This document shows, piece by piece, positions 1 through 12,139 of a stretch of 64,000 nt of DNA. Below the pieces are notes generated by a model that had not been told where the DNA came from, made no database searches, and worked only from the letters and a program-made list of their open reading frames with translations. Location of the stretch: assembly GCF_902362185.1 (NCBI RefSeq), contig NC_044504.1:35458397-35522396 (forward strand), given 5' to 3'. Position 1 is the stretch's first letter; each line of letters begins with the position of its first letter. Source of the stretch: Chanos chanos (Eukaryota > Chordata > Actinopteri > Gonorynchiformes > Chanidae). The translations under genes were made by a program, and so were the position numbers.

Positions 1-389
1 ATGTAATTGTACTATTCTTTAATGGGAAAAAGTTATGTAAAAGTATTTCAACCGAGCTCAAATGAATGCTTCCCAAATTTCAAGAAGTGTCTCCTCCTTT
101 CAGGCAGAGACACACCCAAAAGGATAGCAGCACCCCCCCCCCCCTTCCCCACAACCCCTAGATGCTGTTGTGTGTGTGTGTATAGCGGATGTGCCAGAAT
201 TTCTTCTTAGTATGAGTTACCGAATTGGGTGTGTTGTAGGACCAATAATTTATTTCAGGAGGAAACGTCCTCACAAGTACTTATCTCTAAATAGAAAGCA
301 CTTGACAAAACTCTAACAATATTAAAGGATTTTTTTATTCCTGCAGTAATACATGTGTTTTTTCCTTATCCTTACTCTTTAAAATACAG

Positions 390-3300
390 CTGCACAGGTC
401 ATCAGTCAAGACGAGACAGTTGCTGCTGGAGAGAACGCCAACCTGCTTTGCCAGCTGACCGGCTCCTCTGAGTCTGAACTCCTGTCTAGCATTACCTGGC
501 AGAAAAAAACTGAGAAAGACACCAAAAAGCAAATATTTGCAAGCATCAGCCCAGATGGCAAGATATCCCTTTTCAATGGTGATTGGCAGTTTGACCGTGT
601 GATTTTTATTGGAAACACTGAAGAATGCAATGGCTCAATTCAGATTAGGGGAGTTGACGTGATGGATGAAGGAGCCTACACTTGCATCTTCACCATGTAT
701 CCAGATGGCACTTATGACAAAACAATCAACCTTATGGTAACAGGTAAAAACCACTTAATGTTCTATCGATTAAAGGACAGATTCATGATTTTTTTGCTGC
801 TGTTGTTTTTATGTGCATATTTTTATGATATTTGCATATCATTGACACACACTATACAAAGCACTGTATCGGTCTAGAGGTGCAAGTACCTCAACAAACT
901 GATGATAAAATGAGAGGATTAAGTCTCTCAGGTTTTTTATTTGTTTGTTTCTTTGTTTTTTTGACTTGTCCCCATTTTTCTCCTGTCTTACATTTGGATT
1001 GGTCCTATAAACTGCAGCCACACTCGCATTCTCCCTTTGAAAGGCAGTAATATATGTGCCAAATCTATAAAGACAAGCAGCACAGGTGAGAGGACAGGGT
1101 CCTTTCAGGTCTCATGAAGACCTAGCTCATGAGTTAGAGTGATGTTTTTCAGCTCCCATAGTATCAAAGATTGTTACATGATCAGAACTAAGTATGAAGA
1201 ACCTGTAGTGCTATGTACATGATAAGCAAGCAGTAAGTAAACAGTAAGAAATTTGTAATTAAAAATGGAAATTGAATGGGGGGGAGAAAAACAGTAATAA
1301 ATTGATCATTTAAAAAGCCATACATACAACATTGTAAAATCAACTACAAGAACTTAATACTAGGATTGCCTAATACATAATAGGTCACCAATTTGATTCC
1401 CAGGACTGGCAGGAAAACATCCACGGCTGAAGTGCCCTAGGGCAAGGTACTTTAGCCCCAACTGCTCCCCGGCACAGGTGTGGTGCCCACTGCTCCTGCG
1501 CCTAGTGATTGTTTGTGCTCACTACTGTTGTGTAAAGATGGGTTAAATGCAGAGGTCAAATTCACTTCTCACTGCTCACAGAGTGTGGGTGTGATCATAG
1601 AGATTCAATCTTAATCTGAATCTTAATTTTAAAAACTACCTATGAACCTATCTAACCACTTCTTCTTTGTTCCCTAGTGCATCCCCTGGTGACAGTGTTT
1701 GTTGAAGTGGTTCCTGTAGTTGGAGAGTCTGAGGAAGTCATGGCAACCTGTACTGCTGCTGGTGCCCGACCTCCAGCAAACATCTCTTGGCGTCTGGGTT
1801 CCTTTAGTGACTCAATGAAAATAGTGACAAATTCCACAGTGCATTCTAATGGAACCTACACAACCACTAGTCATCTTATTAGCATTCCCACCAGACATGC
1901 CAATCAACAGCAGGTCCGGTGTGTGGTCAGTCACATAACAGGGGATCAGACAGTCAACTACACTATACACATCCACTGTGAGTTACTAAAGTAGAATTAA
2001 AAAAAAAACATAATGGTACTGCAACAGCAGCTGCTACATGCAGAAAGGTTGTATGATTTCGCTGAGAACATTGACCTGCCCGTAGTAGTGCCTGGACTGG
2101 AAAATCGCTTGTAATCTCAACTATAGCTGAAAGTGCAGAGCAGTTTTTGTTTTTAATTTTGTCAATTTATTATTCTTATTTTTAAAATTTTATTTGTGTT
2201 TGGGGTTGTCACTCAGATCCCCCTGAATCAGTGAAGATAATTCCTGTCGAACATACCACACAAGGTCGAGAGTTTCGTTGTGATGTAGAAGCCAATCCAA
2301 AACCAAGTTTCACCTGGATCAGGTAGTAACTATGTCCACACCTTTGATCCAAACTTACTACCTGAACTAAAGAGATGTCATCCATACAGTCTAAAGCAAG
2401 AGAGAAGACAGCTCAGCATTTTTGATTAGTTAACATTTATGGGAAATAAGTGTGTAACCAGAAGTTTACAGGTTCAGTGATCTGGTGCAGTGCTCTGTTA
2501 CTGGAACGTACAATAATATTTGTGTGTTTGTGCAACTAATATGCAGCTAAAATCTTACAAACTTGTTGTTGATATGTTTTCTGTGAAAATCCCAAACTAG
2601 TACGAATGTAAAATACATAGATTAGCTGTAGGTTTAGTTTTAATGTGTCATGTAGTACGCAGTATATCATGACATATTAACCCCTCATTAACACATGCAT
2701 TGGCAATACCATCCTTTTCCGGGCAGGGAAAATCACGGTCCTCCTGCAGGTGCACAGGAAGACAGACTGATTCTTTCCAGTTTGAGCCCAGATCTGAATG
2801 GTCTGTATATCTGTAAAGCCTCAAACCAGTATGGAGAAGCATCAGGTTCAGTCTATGTACATGTGAGCTTGGGTTAGTCATCTTTGTGGATATTTTTTAT
2901 TAAACCATCATTTAGGATGAATATTATTCTTGTACATTCATACCTTGGTACACACATGTAGCAAATCATAATGTAATAACTACACATAACGTAATGACAC
3001 ACTCTCTCTCTGTCTCCCTTTATGTTTTCCTAGAGACCTCCAAAACTGCAGTCATCATTGCTGTCCTCCTCAGCTTCATCATATTCATTGGTTTACTATG
3101 TTGGATAATCTCTAAAAAGTATCCTGGGTAACAACATTTACTTTCACACACAGAATAAAAATATAAGAACAAGTCCTAATTTGGGGGCAAAATTTCAAGG
3201 TGTATTTCAAATGTTTCTAGATAGTTTTGGTTATTGAATAACTGAAATACTTTAAGCAGACTTATCATACAGACACAAATTAATCCTGCTGCAAACTGTT

Positions 3301-3552
3301 CTCTGTTATTTCAGGTTACATTTACCGTTTTCTACGCAACGACGTTCGCCTCGCAGAGGAATCCAAGAAAGGGTATGTGCAACAGGTTTCCACACATTTT
3401 CACGTCTACATATTAGCAACTTAGCTACTGTGAGTGTTTTAAACTGTTAATCCAGGTGGAATCTCTTTGTTTTTCAGGGAGAGAGTGGAGCTGCTGGCCG
3501 TGTGGTTGAAGAGGAAGAGGGAGAAGAAAGTGTTCCCATGACTCCAGAGTAG
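390..3552 (+). CDS. Nectin/PVR-like immunoglobulin cell-adhesion receptor (5' partial)
   Basis: Exons: 390-743, 1678-1977, 2217-2322, 2727-2872, 3034-3127, 3315-3372 and 3478-3552. Together they give about 377 residues, and all phases agree. The signal-peptide exon lies left of the window. The first exon is an Ig V domain (Cys in NLLCQL, then GAYTCIF). The second is a nectin-type C1 domain (ANISWRLGS, SHLISIPT, QQQVRCVV). The third Ig domain is split over two exons (FRCDVEANP, then GLYICKASNQYG). A single membrane helix follows (IIAVLLSFIIFIGLLCW), then a cytoplasmic tail of roughly 45 residues that is basic at first and Glu-rich at the end, finishing VPMTPE. Known for the family: calcium-independent cell adhesion or ligands of immune receptors. 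The tail lacks the C-terminal E/A-x-Y-V afadin-binding motif of classical nectins, so a PVR-like member is possible. A polyadenylation signal lies at 3976-3981. The family call is good; the exact orthologue is unclear. Confidence 0.82.
1385..1620 (+). repeat. tRNA-derived SINE-like fragment in an intron
   Basis: The stretch has the layout of a common fish SINE. It carries a tract around a dropped-value CCCTAGGGCAAGGTAC, then CCCCAACTGCTCC, and ends with GGGTTAAATGCAGAGGTC. It lies between the V and C1 exons of the nectin-like gene. The family is recognised from memory, so the exact name is not given. Confidence 0.5.
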
Positions 3553-4275
3553 AATCCCACATCACTCTGATTCAGTCTTTAACAAACGGGGATTTAGACG
3601 ACTTCCTCTTTTGATGTGTCTGTCCTCAAACACAGAGATGGTGGCAAAAGACTAAAGTCTATTTACAGAGAGATTAGAAGGGGGCAGCGAACAATTCATT
3701 GATCATGAACAGTGTGTTTTCTCTGTATAGTTTATGGGAAGTTTAGGATTCATAGGTCGCATCCTCAGCCGTTAGATACGCAGTGTCAGTTGTAATACTG
3801 TGTGTATTTATCTGTTGCCTTATTTATACTGTGGCCTTTTCTTTCCTTATCTTGGGACTCTGCCATGACGAGGTTAACAGGGAACAGGGTCTCAGTCAGA
3901 CTTTGTCCCTCAACTCCAGGACTTACTCTCAAAATGCCAGGACACTCCTGAGAGGAAGTGCCCCATCATGAGGTAAATAAATGAGCCCTGCGCACAATTT
4001 ACCCATAAACCCATGATTCTTGGGTCTGCGTATTCTGATGCGCTTGTTAAAAATATAAGTAAGTTTAAATAGTTGTGTTGATAATGTTGAATACTACCAG
4101 GTGACAGCAGGTTATTTAATGGGGGAATTATTAGACAAATTGCAAGACAGTCTCCTAGCCAAATGAGAAAATTAATGCTACCTTGCTGCTCCCAAATCAG
4201 CCTGTAGTTATGTCCAGGTATAAGTAAAGCTACCCTTTACAGTAGCAATGCTAATGAGAGGATATTTCAGCTTGC

Positions 4276-4872
4276 ATTACGTAACGGTACGCAGAATTCA
4301 CGATTCGGTATGTACCTCGGTTTTGAAGTCACGGTACAGTACGGTTTCAGTGCAGTGAAAAAAAAACATGCCATACTTAAGAGGTTGCATAGTCGAGCAT
4401 GAACTAATTCAGTTGCTAAATTAAGGCTCTGTTTTTGGAATCAGAGAGTGAACAGAGTTTTTAATTTTAGTTCCGCAGACAGAAATGTAGAGGAGAGGGC
4501 ACACTGTATTTTGTCAAATATCACTTTATTTTCTAACATTTTGGTCGACTAAAAATCAGAGCATAAAAAAGTTATGCACGTAACGTGTGTGGTTAAAGCT
4601 AGACTATTCTATTTACTCGGATCACAATGCACACAGCTTGCCCTAACTTTAAATAGAATAATAATTTCATGATTTACATGTGTTAGAGTGTTAATTGTGA
4701 AATGCAAAATGGGTTTAGTTTCGTTAGTAACGTAATGGGAGCTCAACAGACTCCAGTAGTGGCAGCGTGTTGGGGTATTGCGCTTCCGTGTTCTGGAACT
4801 GCGACACGTGACCGTGGACATTTGTATTGCGGTTTCGGTCTCGGTTTCAGAACCGGTACACCTTTAATAAGC
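4276..4872. mobile_element. Probable non-autonomous hAT-like DNA transposon remnant
   Basis: The left end reads CGTAACGGTACGCAGAATTC, followed by GTACCTCGGTTTTGAAGTCA. The right end finishes with CAGAACCGGTACACCTTTA. The ACGGTAC/CGGTAC-rich, inverted-like ends and repeated CGGTTTCGGT blocks resemble a widespread fish hAT family. There is no transposase frame inside, and I could not see a convincing 8-bp target duplication, so the boundaries are approximate. Confidence 0.45.
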
Positions 4873-7324
4873 ATGGTAACACTCTCTTTCTCTGGTTGGA
4901 CAGGATAGAACAGTATCACAACTGAACAGCAAAAAGATTTTTATATCTCTATAAGACAAATGTTTGGACTACACTGTTGCTTTTGTACTACACCATTTTT
5001 CTTTTTTGAAAGCATTCACTTTAGGTGCTGCTTTTTTTCCCCATTTTTATTACCATTACATTTGATTACATTCATTGTAATTTATTTGCAACGTGTAACT
5101 TTCATAAGCGTGGGATGTTCAAAAAAAATACCACCTCTGCGGTTTGCGGTAATACCGCATCCAAACCTCCAGTGTTTAATTATTTGTTCATTTGACTTTA
5201 CTTCTCTCACATTCCATTGCAGCAAATTTCGCTTTGCTCTCAATCAGGCTGAATGGGTGCAAAATTTGCTCTGATTGGTTGAATCTCGTGAAGCAGGCAA
5301 AATTGAGATGACAAATTCGCAACTTTATGCAAATGAAAACCACGCAAGAACCCAATCCGTAGCCTCTAGCCTCTGCCATTTTGTTCAGACTTTCTTTTTG
5401 TTACTCCCACCTCTCTAGAAAAGGTCACGTACCTTACACATCACATGCTGAACTGATTGGTTCTCACATGGTTCAAATTTGCATAAGTTGAGAATTCGCC
5501 ATCTCAGTTACGCTTGTCTCAATCAATTCGCTTTAAATGTTGCTGCCGCAAAGAACTGTGGGACAAAATGATCTTCTCTCCTTTCATAAAGGATGGTCCA
5601 TTATACACTATGCTAAATGAGATAGGAAAGGAGGAATTGAAGCACCTTTCCTTTCCTAGCATTTAACTCAAAGTGCCAAGCCAAAATACCACTGTTGTGT
5701 CTTAGAAAATCAAGTCACTTACATTTCAAAATGCTTTAGATGAACGATGTTTGCTGTAAATACTGTAAATACTACTACTGCTAATAATAATAATAATACA
5801 AGTTACTTAGAGCCCAGTATCACTATTTATACTCTCAAAGGGTCCGCAACAAAGTCAAATTAAATTATACTTTCCATAAATAAGTCTAAATACCCATAAA
5901 CTAAAGGTGTTTTGGGTTTTGTTAAACATTTTCTTCTTGCCAATTTAAGACCTTCCCTCTATTTCATCTGGTTGATAGTGTTGTGATAGTGTCATGTATT
6001 CTCACAGGAGTAATTAATATACGTTTCTTTTATAACTGGTCTTTAAGACAAGATGATAAGCTACTTTTTCTTAGTCAGCCCACCAAATCCATACACTGAC
6101 ATCCACTCTGAATGACAAAATGTAAACATCAAAAAACACTGAACACCACTCTGCTATAATTATGCTCCTGCTTTGTTCAGAGCTGGGAAAGGAATAAAGC
6201 AGATGATGCCAAGTACAACCTCTTATAATTATCTGTCAGACTGTAAGAAATTTCATCTGGTCTGGTATGAGACATGTAAGTACAAAGCCTGTGCAAGTTT
6301 GTGCACTTTTCTGCTTAGACTCTATTCACTGATGTCAACACACCACAAATATCCCTACAAACAACACTAACACTGCAATCCTTCCCACCCCCCTCATCAG
6401 TGAACCTCAAAGTTTCCTATGAGTGTTAAGTAATAAAGTGTGTTCTTATGGGAGGATTAGCCAAGTGTGACTTTAAACTGTGATCTATGGCTGACTAACC
6501 AACTTCTCAACAGTTCATACTCCTACATACACCCAGTCTCTTGAGTCCAGTCAAACTGTGAGGTCCTCTGCAGATATAGACACAATATTGTATCAGTCAA
6601 GAAAAGTGGAATGAAAAGAAACAGAGAATGAAACACTGTGTGCATAAATACACACTAACTGGAGAATTACAAAAGTACAGCGTGACATTACTGAGTAGGC
6701 TTGTCTGTATGCTCACATGTTAGTGCTACTTCCTCTTGTGAAGTTTAAAAAAAAAGCGTGTTATTGCATCACTTCTTGTTGTGTTGGACTATCAAATGCA
6801 CTGCAGAAGATGACTGAAAGTGATACAGGTTTTTTTCTGCAGAATTTTGTGATTTGTTTTGTAAACAAGACTGAATGTAAAATAAAACTGTATGACAGTT
6901 CATGTTAAGGACTGAACCAGTGATGCTGTGCTATTGGTCAGATTCGAATGTACTTCACTCTGGAAAAAAAAAAAATTATCTTTGTGATGGATGTATTGAC
7001 ATTTGCTGCCAGTCACATGTTTGGAACATTGTCGTGTTTTTGACATTCTTGTTTGGCCACAGAATTAGCATATCCTGTTGGCCTGGAGGAGAACTGGTTA
7101 CGGTTCAGCGGGAAGAAGAAGGGAGATATGCCTCATGGCTATTGTCATGATGGAGTATTAATATTATAGGGACCTGTGCTTGCTTAATTACTATATGCTG
7201 CACAATGTATCTGTGTGTTAGACCAATGAGCATTTATCACGTAGAAGACAAGGCCTCTGTGGGTCTGTAACACCTGGGAGCAAACAGCAAGTCTCCTGTG
7301 CTCCATGAGAAACATTACCTTATA

Positions 7325-7352
7325 TACCCCCCCCCCCCCCCCCCCCCCCCCC
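7325..7352. repeat. Poly-C run (about 26 bases)
   Basis: An uninterrupted run of C flanked by TATATA and ACGTCC. Similar G or C runs occur at 15103-15135, 16684-16702, 27842-27865 and 34606-34625. Their exact lengths should not be trusted. Confidence 0.9.
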
Positions 7353-7828
7353 ACGTCCTTGTAATTCTGCCTCACTGTATGAAAAGCTCTGCGCTCCTTA
7401 ACCTCAGTGAGAACTGCGCTTCATCTCTGAGGGGTGCTTCTCCCATGATCATGTAATAAAAAGGAAATGATTCATCACATCTGAAGTTTGTTGTCTCTGA
7501 GAATTAGCAACTCTCACTACAGGGGACTCCAAATTTCCCTTACAATGGGCATGTCAATGTAAAAAAAAAAAAAAAAAAAAGGAGGAAATGAGCAAATACT
7601 GGTTTACTGAAATGACACAGGACACGTCAATGAGTTCATAAACCTGTATCAATGAGTTCATTAGATGTCTGAATAATAATTATCCCAAATATATGCCAAG
7701 GAGATGATTTTCAAGGATTGAAAATTTGAAGTGAAGGAAATGAAAAGTGAAGTGTTAGCCACAGAGAGCCTGGTCCAGCTCCTATTAAAGGGAACATACA
7801 CTATTACAGGATATTGATTTAGTTCGGT

Positions 7829-8870
7829 TTCAGGCATGTCAGTGCAAAGGCCTTTGAATTTTACTTTTCCTCAGGACTTGTGAAATCTCGCCCCAAAATG
7901 TGATTCCTCATTGTTCACTGTTTTATGTTATTTAGAACAAAAACTGAACAAGTTGAGAGACCGCTTTTTAGCCACATACTAGGTACCAGTTTACCATGGC
8001 TTAAGAAAGAGCCAGCACGAACGCATACACCTACACTTTTAGCTTTACACGAAGAGAGGTTTGTCTGAAGTATTTTAATATTAATGAGGTTTGAGAGAAG
8101 GTCATATAAATTCATTGGTGTATGTGTAAAAGTTCATGTTATGAACCCTTGAAGAGAAAATGAGTGGTGCCTCTTTTTTACTCACAAACGTGTTTTGGCT
8201 TTTGGTAGAATTAACACAGGAAACTCTGGCAGCTGAACTAACTGGCCACTAAAACCGATGACAACTCTTCCTCCTACGATAACTTAAGTCTGCTGATAAC
8301 ATGTCTATGACTCAATTTAATCTGTAATGAAACAATAAAATGCACGCAACTAAGACAGATGTTTAACGGGTCTTTTTATTAAACCATTACAGAATCGCTT
8401 TAAGAGAAACTACACTCTGTTTATCAGCTAAATAGCAAAATAGACATAATGAACATAAACCCAAGCTTATGCCCTTCTGTAATCCATCAATACTTCTGTA
8501 TATTTATATATACGTATAAAACATATTCATGCATATTTATGATATATTATCCTCTGTAGGTTTTTAGTCATTTTTTGTCAATTTAACCAAATAAAACTTA
8601 GCTTAACAGCACAGAGGTATAGTGGTTAGCATGGTGTGTACTCTGGTTTCCTGCATTAACCGGGCCCGCATGGTATACAGCAGGTGTTCCCAATATTTGC
8701 ACTAGAGCAGAACTTTATCTGACTGCCAGGCACTGTATAACAGCTGCCCACTGCTCTAAAGCACTTAAGATGGGTTAATGGAGGAAAGAACTCACTAATG
8801 GGGAACAATAAAAGGAAACTTAACTTATGAAACTCTAATCACAGTTCTAAAGGAAAGGAGGGTTTGACCG
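7829..8870. repeat. Segmental duplication, copy 1
   Basis: This block recurs in diverged form at 8901-10665. Shared blocks include one starting TTTCAGGCATGTCAGTGCAA, one containing GAGAGACCGCTTTTTAGCCA, and one containing AATCGCTTTAAGAGAAACTA, in the same order and orientation. The end contains a degraded SINE-like stretch (about 8610-8820). No gene is visible. Confidence 0.85.
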
Positions 8871-8900
8871 TGGTAGGAAGATGCGTCACAAATGCATGTT

Positions 8901-10665
8901 TCAGGCATGTCAGTGCAAAGGCCTTTGATTTTGTTTTTTTGTTTTTCAGGACTCGTGAAATCTTGCCCCAACTGTGACTCCTCATTGCTCACTGTTCTAT
9001 GTTATTTAAAACAAAAACTGAACAAGTTGAGAGACCGCTTTTTAGCCACATACTAGGTACCAATTTAACATTGTTTAGGAGAGAGCATACTCCTACACTT
9101 TTAGCTTTACACGAAGAGAGGTTTGTCTGAAGGATTTTAAAATTATCTTCTAAATATTTCACCCCCCCCCCCCCAAAAAAAAACACCATTGCCCAACCAT
9201 ATGCTGAAATGTTGCAAAGAAAAATAAGTATAAGACATATTTTGATTGAAGGTGGTCTTACCCAAGAAACATGTTAAAAATGCAGAATCTGAACATATGA
9301 GAAAGGGCTTTTCCTGCATATCCTGTATTACAATCATGTGCCAGAATTCTAACACTAAAAATGATACACCATAGATGGGTTCAGTCACAGAACGTGTAGT
9401 TCAGCCGAACTTTGGACAGTGGCTTGACTTGATGTTTTGTTTTGTTTTGTTTTTTCAAGGAACAACTTTCAAACCACTGTTGAACCACTGTGAACCGTTT
9501 ATCCATCTCTTGCCATTATGCACTGTCAGTTTTATAGGTTCTGTTCACCATGATACCTGGTACCTTCTTTTGGAGGGATGAATAGACACCCAAGTTCTTC
9601 ATAATTCATTCAGACAACATCACAGCGAAATGTTCAGCCAACAAAGCTAACTCACCTGCTCCAAGGCCCACCTCAAGACAGCAAGAACCGCTGCAAAATA
9701 ATTATCTAATAAAATAACTTCTCAGAAAGAGTGCAACAAACCTTTCATGACGAGGAGCATTTCAACCTAGGGAGGATGGGATGTGTTCAGAGAGTAATTA
9801 AATGGCCTTTAAACACTGAATGGGGTTGTATAAAGTCATTGGCATATGTCTAAAAGTTCAAGTTATGAAGCCTTGAAGAGAAAATGAGTGAAGTGCCTCT
9901 TTGTACTCACAAGAGTGTTTCGGCTTTTGGTAGAATTAGGAAACTCTGGTAACTGAACTAACAAGCCACAAAAATTGTCCCTCCCAGAGCAATAACTACT
10001 TTTTCAAAATAAAAGTCCACTGATAACATGTCTATGACTCAATTAAATCTGTCACAAGACAATAAAATGCACGCAACTAAGACAGACGTTTAACGTTTCT
10101 TTTTATTGAATCATTACAGAATCGCTTTAAGAGAAACTACATTCTCTTTATCAGCTAAATAGCAAAAAAGACATAATGAACATAAACCCAAGCTTATGCC
10201 CTTCTGTAATCCATCAATACTTCTGTATATTTATATATACATATAAAACATATTTATGGTATATTATCCTCTCTAAGTTTTCAGTCATTTTCTGTCAATT
10301 CAACCAAATAAGACTTAGCTTAACAGCACAGAGGCATAGTGGCTAGCATGGTGACCTCACAGGAAAAGGATTTGGTTTTCTGTTCCATTTAGGGCTCCTC
10401 TCTCTGTAGAAGTTATTTTCTGTCCTCTCAGTGTTTTCATGGGGGTGTACTCTGGTTTCGTACATTAGCCAGGCATGCATGGTATACAGCAGGTGTTCCC
10501 AACATCTGCACTAGAGCAGAACTTTTATCTGGTTAGCAGGCACTGTATGACAGCTGCCCACGGCTCTAAAGCACTTAAGATGGGTTAATGCAGGAGAGAA
10601 CTCACTCATGGGGAACAATAAAAGGAAACCTAACTTATGAGATTTTAATCAGAATTCTAAAGGAC
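8901..10665. repeat. Segmental duplication, copy 2, with about 680 bp absent from copy 1
   Basis: Same order of blocks as copy 1. The interval from about 9146 to 9828 has no counterpart in copy 1, so either it was inserted here or it was deleted there. A more complete SINE-like stretch (about 10320-10640, starting near GCACAGAGGCATAGTGGCTA) lies at the right end. Confidence 0.85.
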
Positions 10666-10861
10666 TTGTGTATGCGATTAAAAAACATCTTGTGTATTTG
10701 TGTTTTGAAGTTGTTAGACACCAACTTCTTGTTTCAGAAAAATGAAACATAATGATAAGATAGTCCTTGAAGCTACCCAATGAAGCCTTGTCTTTGTGTG
10801 TCTATAACTGTATCTGAGCACATACAAACTGACTTTTATTGTAAAGATAACAGTTTTATTA

Positions 10862-10998
10862 ATATAATTGTGATCAGATTATCATGTGTAAATACAATTA
10901 TCCTTTATTTCATAGAATGTGACATACTAAGATAATTGTGATCAGATTATCATATGTAAATATAATTATCCTTTATTCCATAGAATGTGACATACTCA
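10862..10998. repeat. 69-bp direct tandem pair
   Basis: Two adjacent near-identical units, each starting AATTGTGATCAGATTATCAT and ending near AGAATGTGACATACT. They differ at only a few positions, which suggests a recent duplication. Confidence 0.85.
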
Positions 10999-11709
10999 TT
11001 CTATTAATCTAATTATTAATGACATCATTCAGCAGCATCTTCAGGTTTAGCAGTTTCTTACATAGTTTCCTTCACGTTCCATTAATGCACACACATATTC
11101 AACATACCAATTCTACCACCCAGTTTTAAGGCTCCTCTTAGTCATGACATTATAAAAAATATATAAAGATGAGATCATGAAAACCTAATGATTCAGAATT
11201 AACACAACGGAATGTTTAAAAGGTTCATGAAATACTATTAATCATGTGATTTAAATATCTCTCGGCAGTGAAATCAAAAAGGCAAAAACTGAAACTATGG
11301 TAAGACACTGGTAGGGGTGACAGAGACAAATGCGACATTGGAATGATATGACAATGAGACCATTAGATATCATCAGCCTAAGAGATCGCAGACTTAGAGA
11401 AATCCCAATAGACTCTTAATTAACTGATTTCATGAATGCAAGTATTCAAAAAGTATGGCAGCAAACAAACTGGGACGGATGGTCTCATCTGAAAGTGGAA
11501 TGTGAATGTGCTGATATTACAACAGTGTTATAAGATGTGCTCACATATGCCACCTGCTGGTAACTTCATTAAGTTACACTTTGTGTCCTCCGAAGTTTCA
11601 CATTTGCTACAAAATCTTTTCATAACTGTTAAACCAGATTATTCAGTACTATTAAAATGAAATGTTGAACTCTAAAATGCCTCCAAAATATGGTCAGTTT
11701 GTCTCTCTT

Positions 11710-11744
<35 letters not shown>

Positions 11745-11745
11745 C

Positions 11746-11776
<31 letters not shown>

Positions 11777-11983
11777 AATACTGATTATTGTTCATGCTTG
11801 ACAACCATATTACAGCTCTTTCTGATATTAATTCATATCAACACCCATTTCCCTGGGGCCGATTGAGATGTTGGACATAATGTTAAAAAAAATAAATCTG
11901 TGCTCTAAAAGGTGAACACAGGGCCACAGTCCCGGCCTCCGATTCAGATGGTCACACAGAGCAGGAGGACTGGGGCCTTAGTC

Positions 11984-12098
11984 CTACAATACTACAGCCT
12001 CTATGGCTATGGCAGGATCCTCAATGTCCGCTTTACTCTGAACCATCCTGAGCTCCAACTGAGCTGGACTGGGTCTCCTGTCAGGCCCCGCTACCTCT

Positions 12099-12139
<41 letters not shown>

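Larger units (their letters stand above)
3982..11983. other. Repeat-rich intergenic region between the nectin-like gene and pdxk
   Basis: I see no supportable gene in this 8 kb. Open frames are under 105 codons and show no domain. It holds a probable hAT-type remnant (about 4276-4872), a diverged tandem segmental duplication (7829-10665), a 69-bp tandem pair (10862-10998), SINE-like pieces and homopolymer runs. The pdxk 3' UTR must occupy part of the right end, but I could not place its polyadenylation site. Confidence 0.6.

Noticed and set aside
5100-5570. Possible second DNA transposon with TTCGC-rich segments
   Set aside because: No clear terminal inverted repeats or target duplication could be seen by eye.
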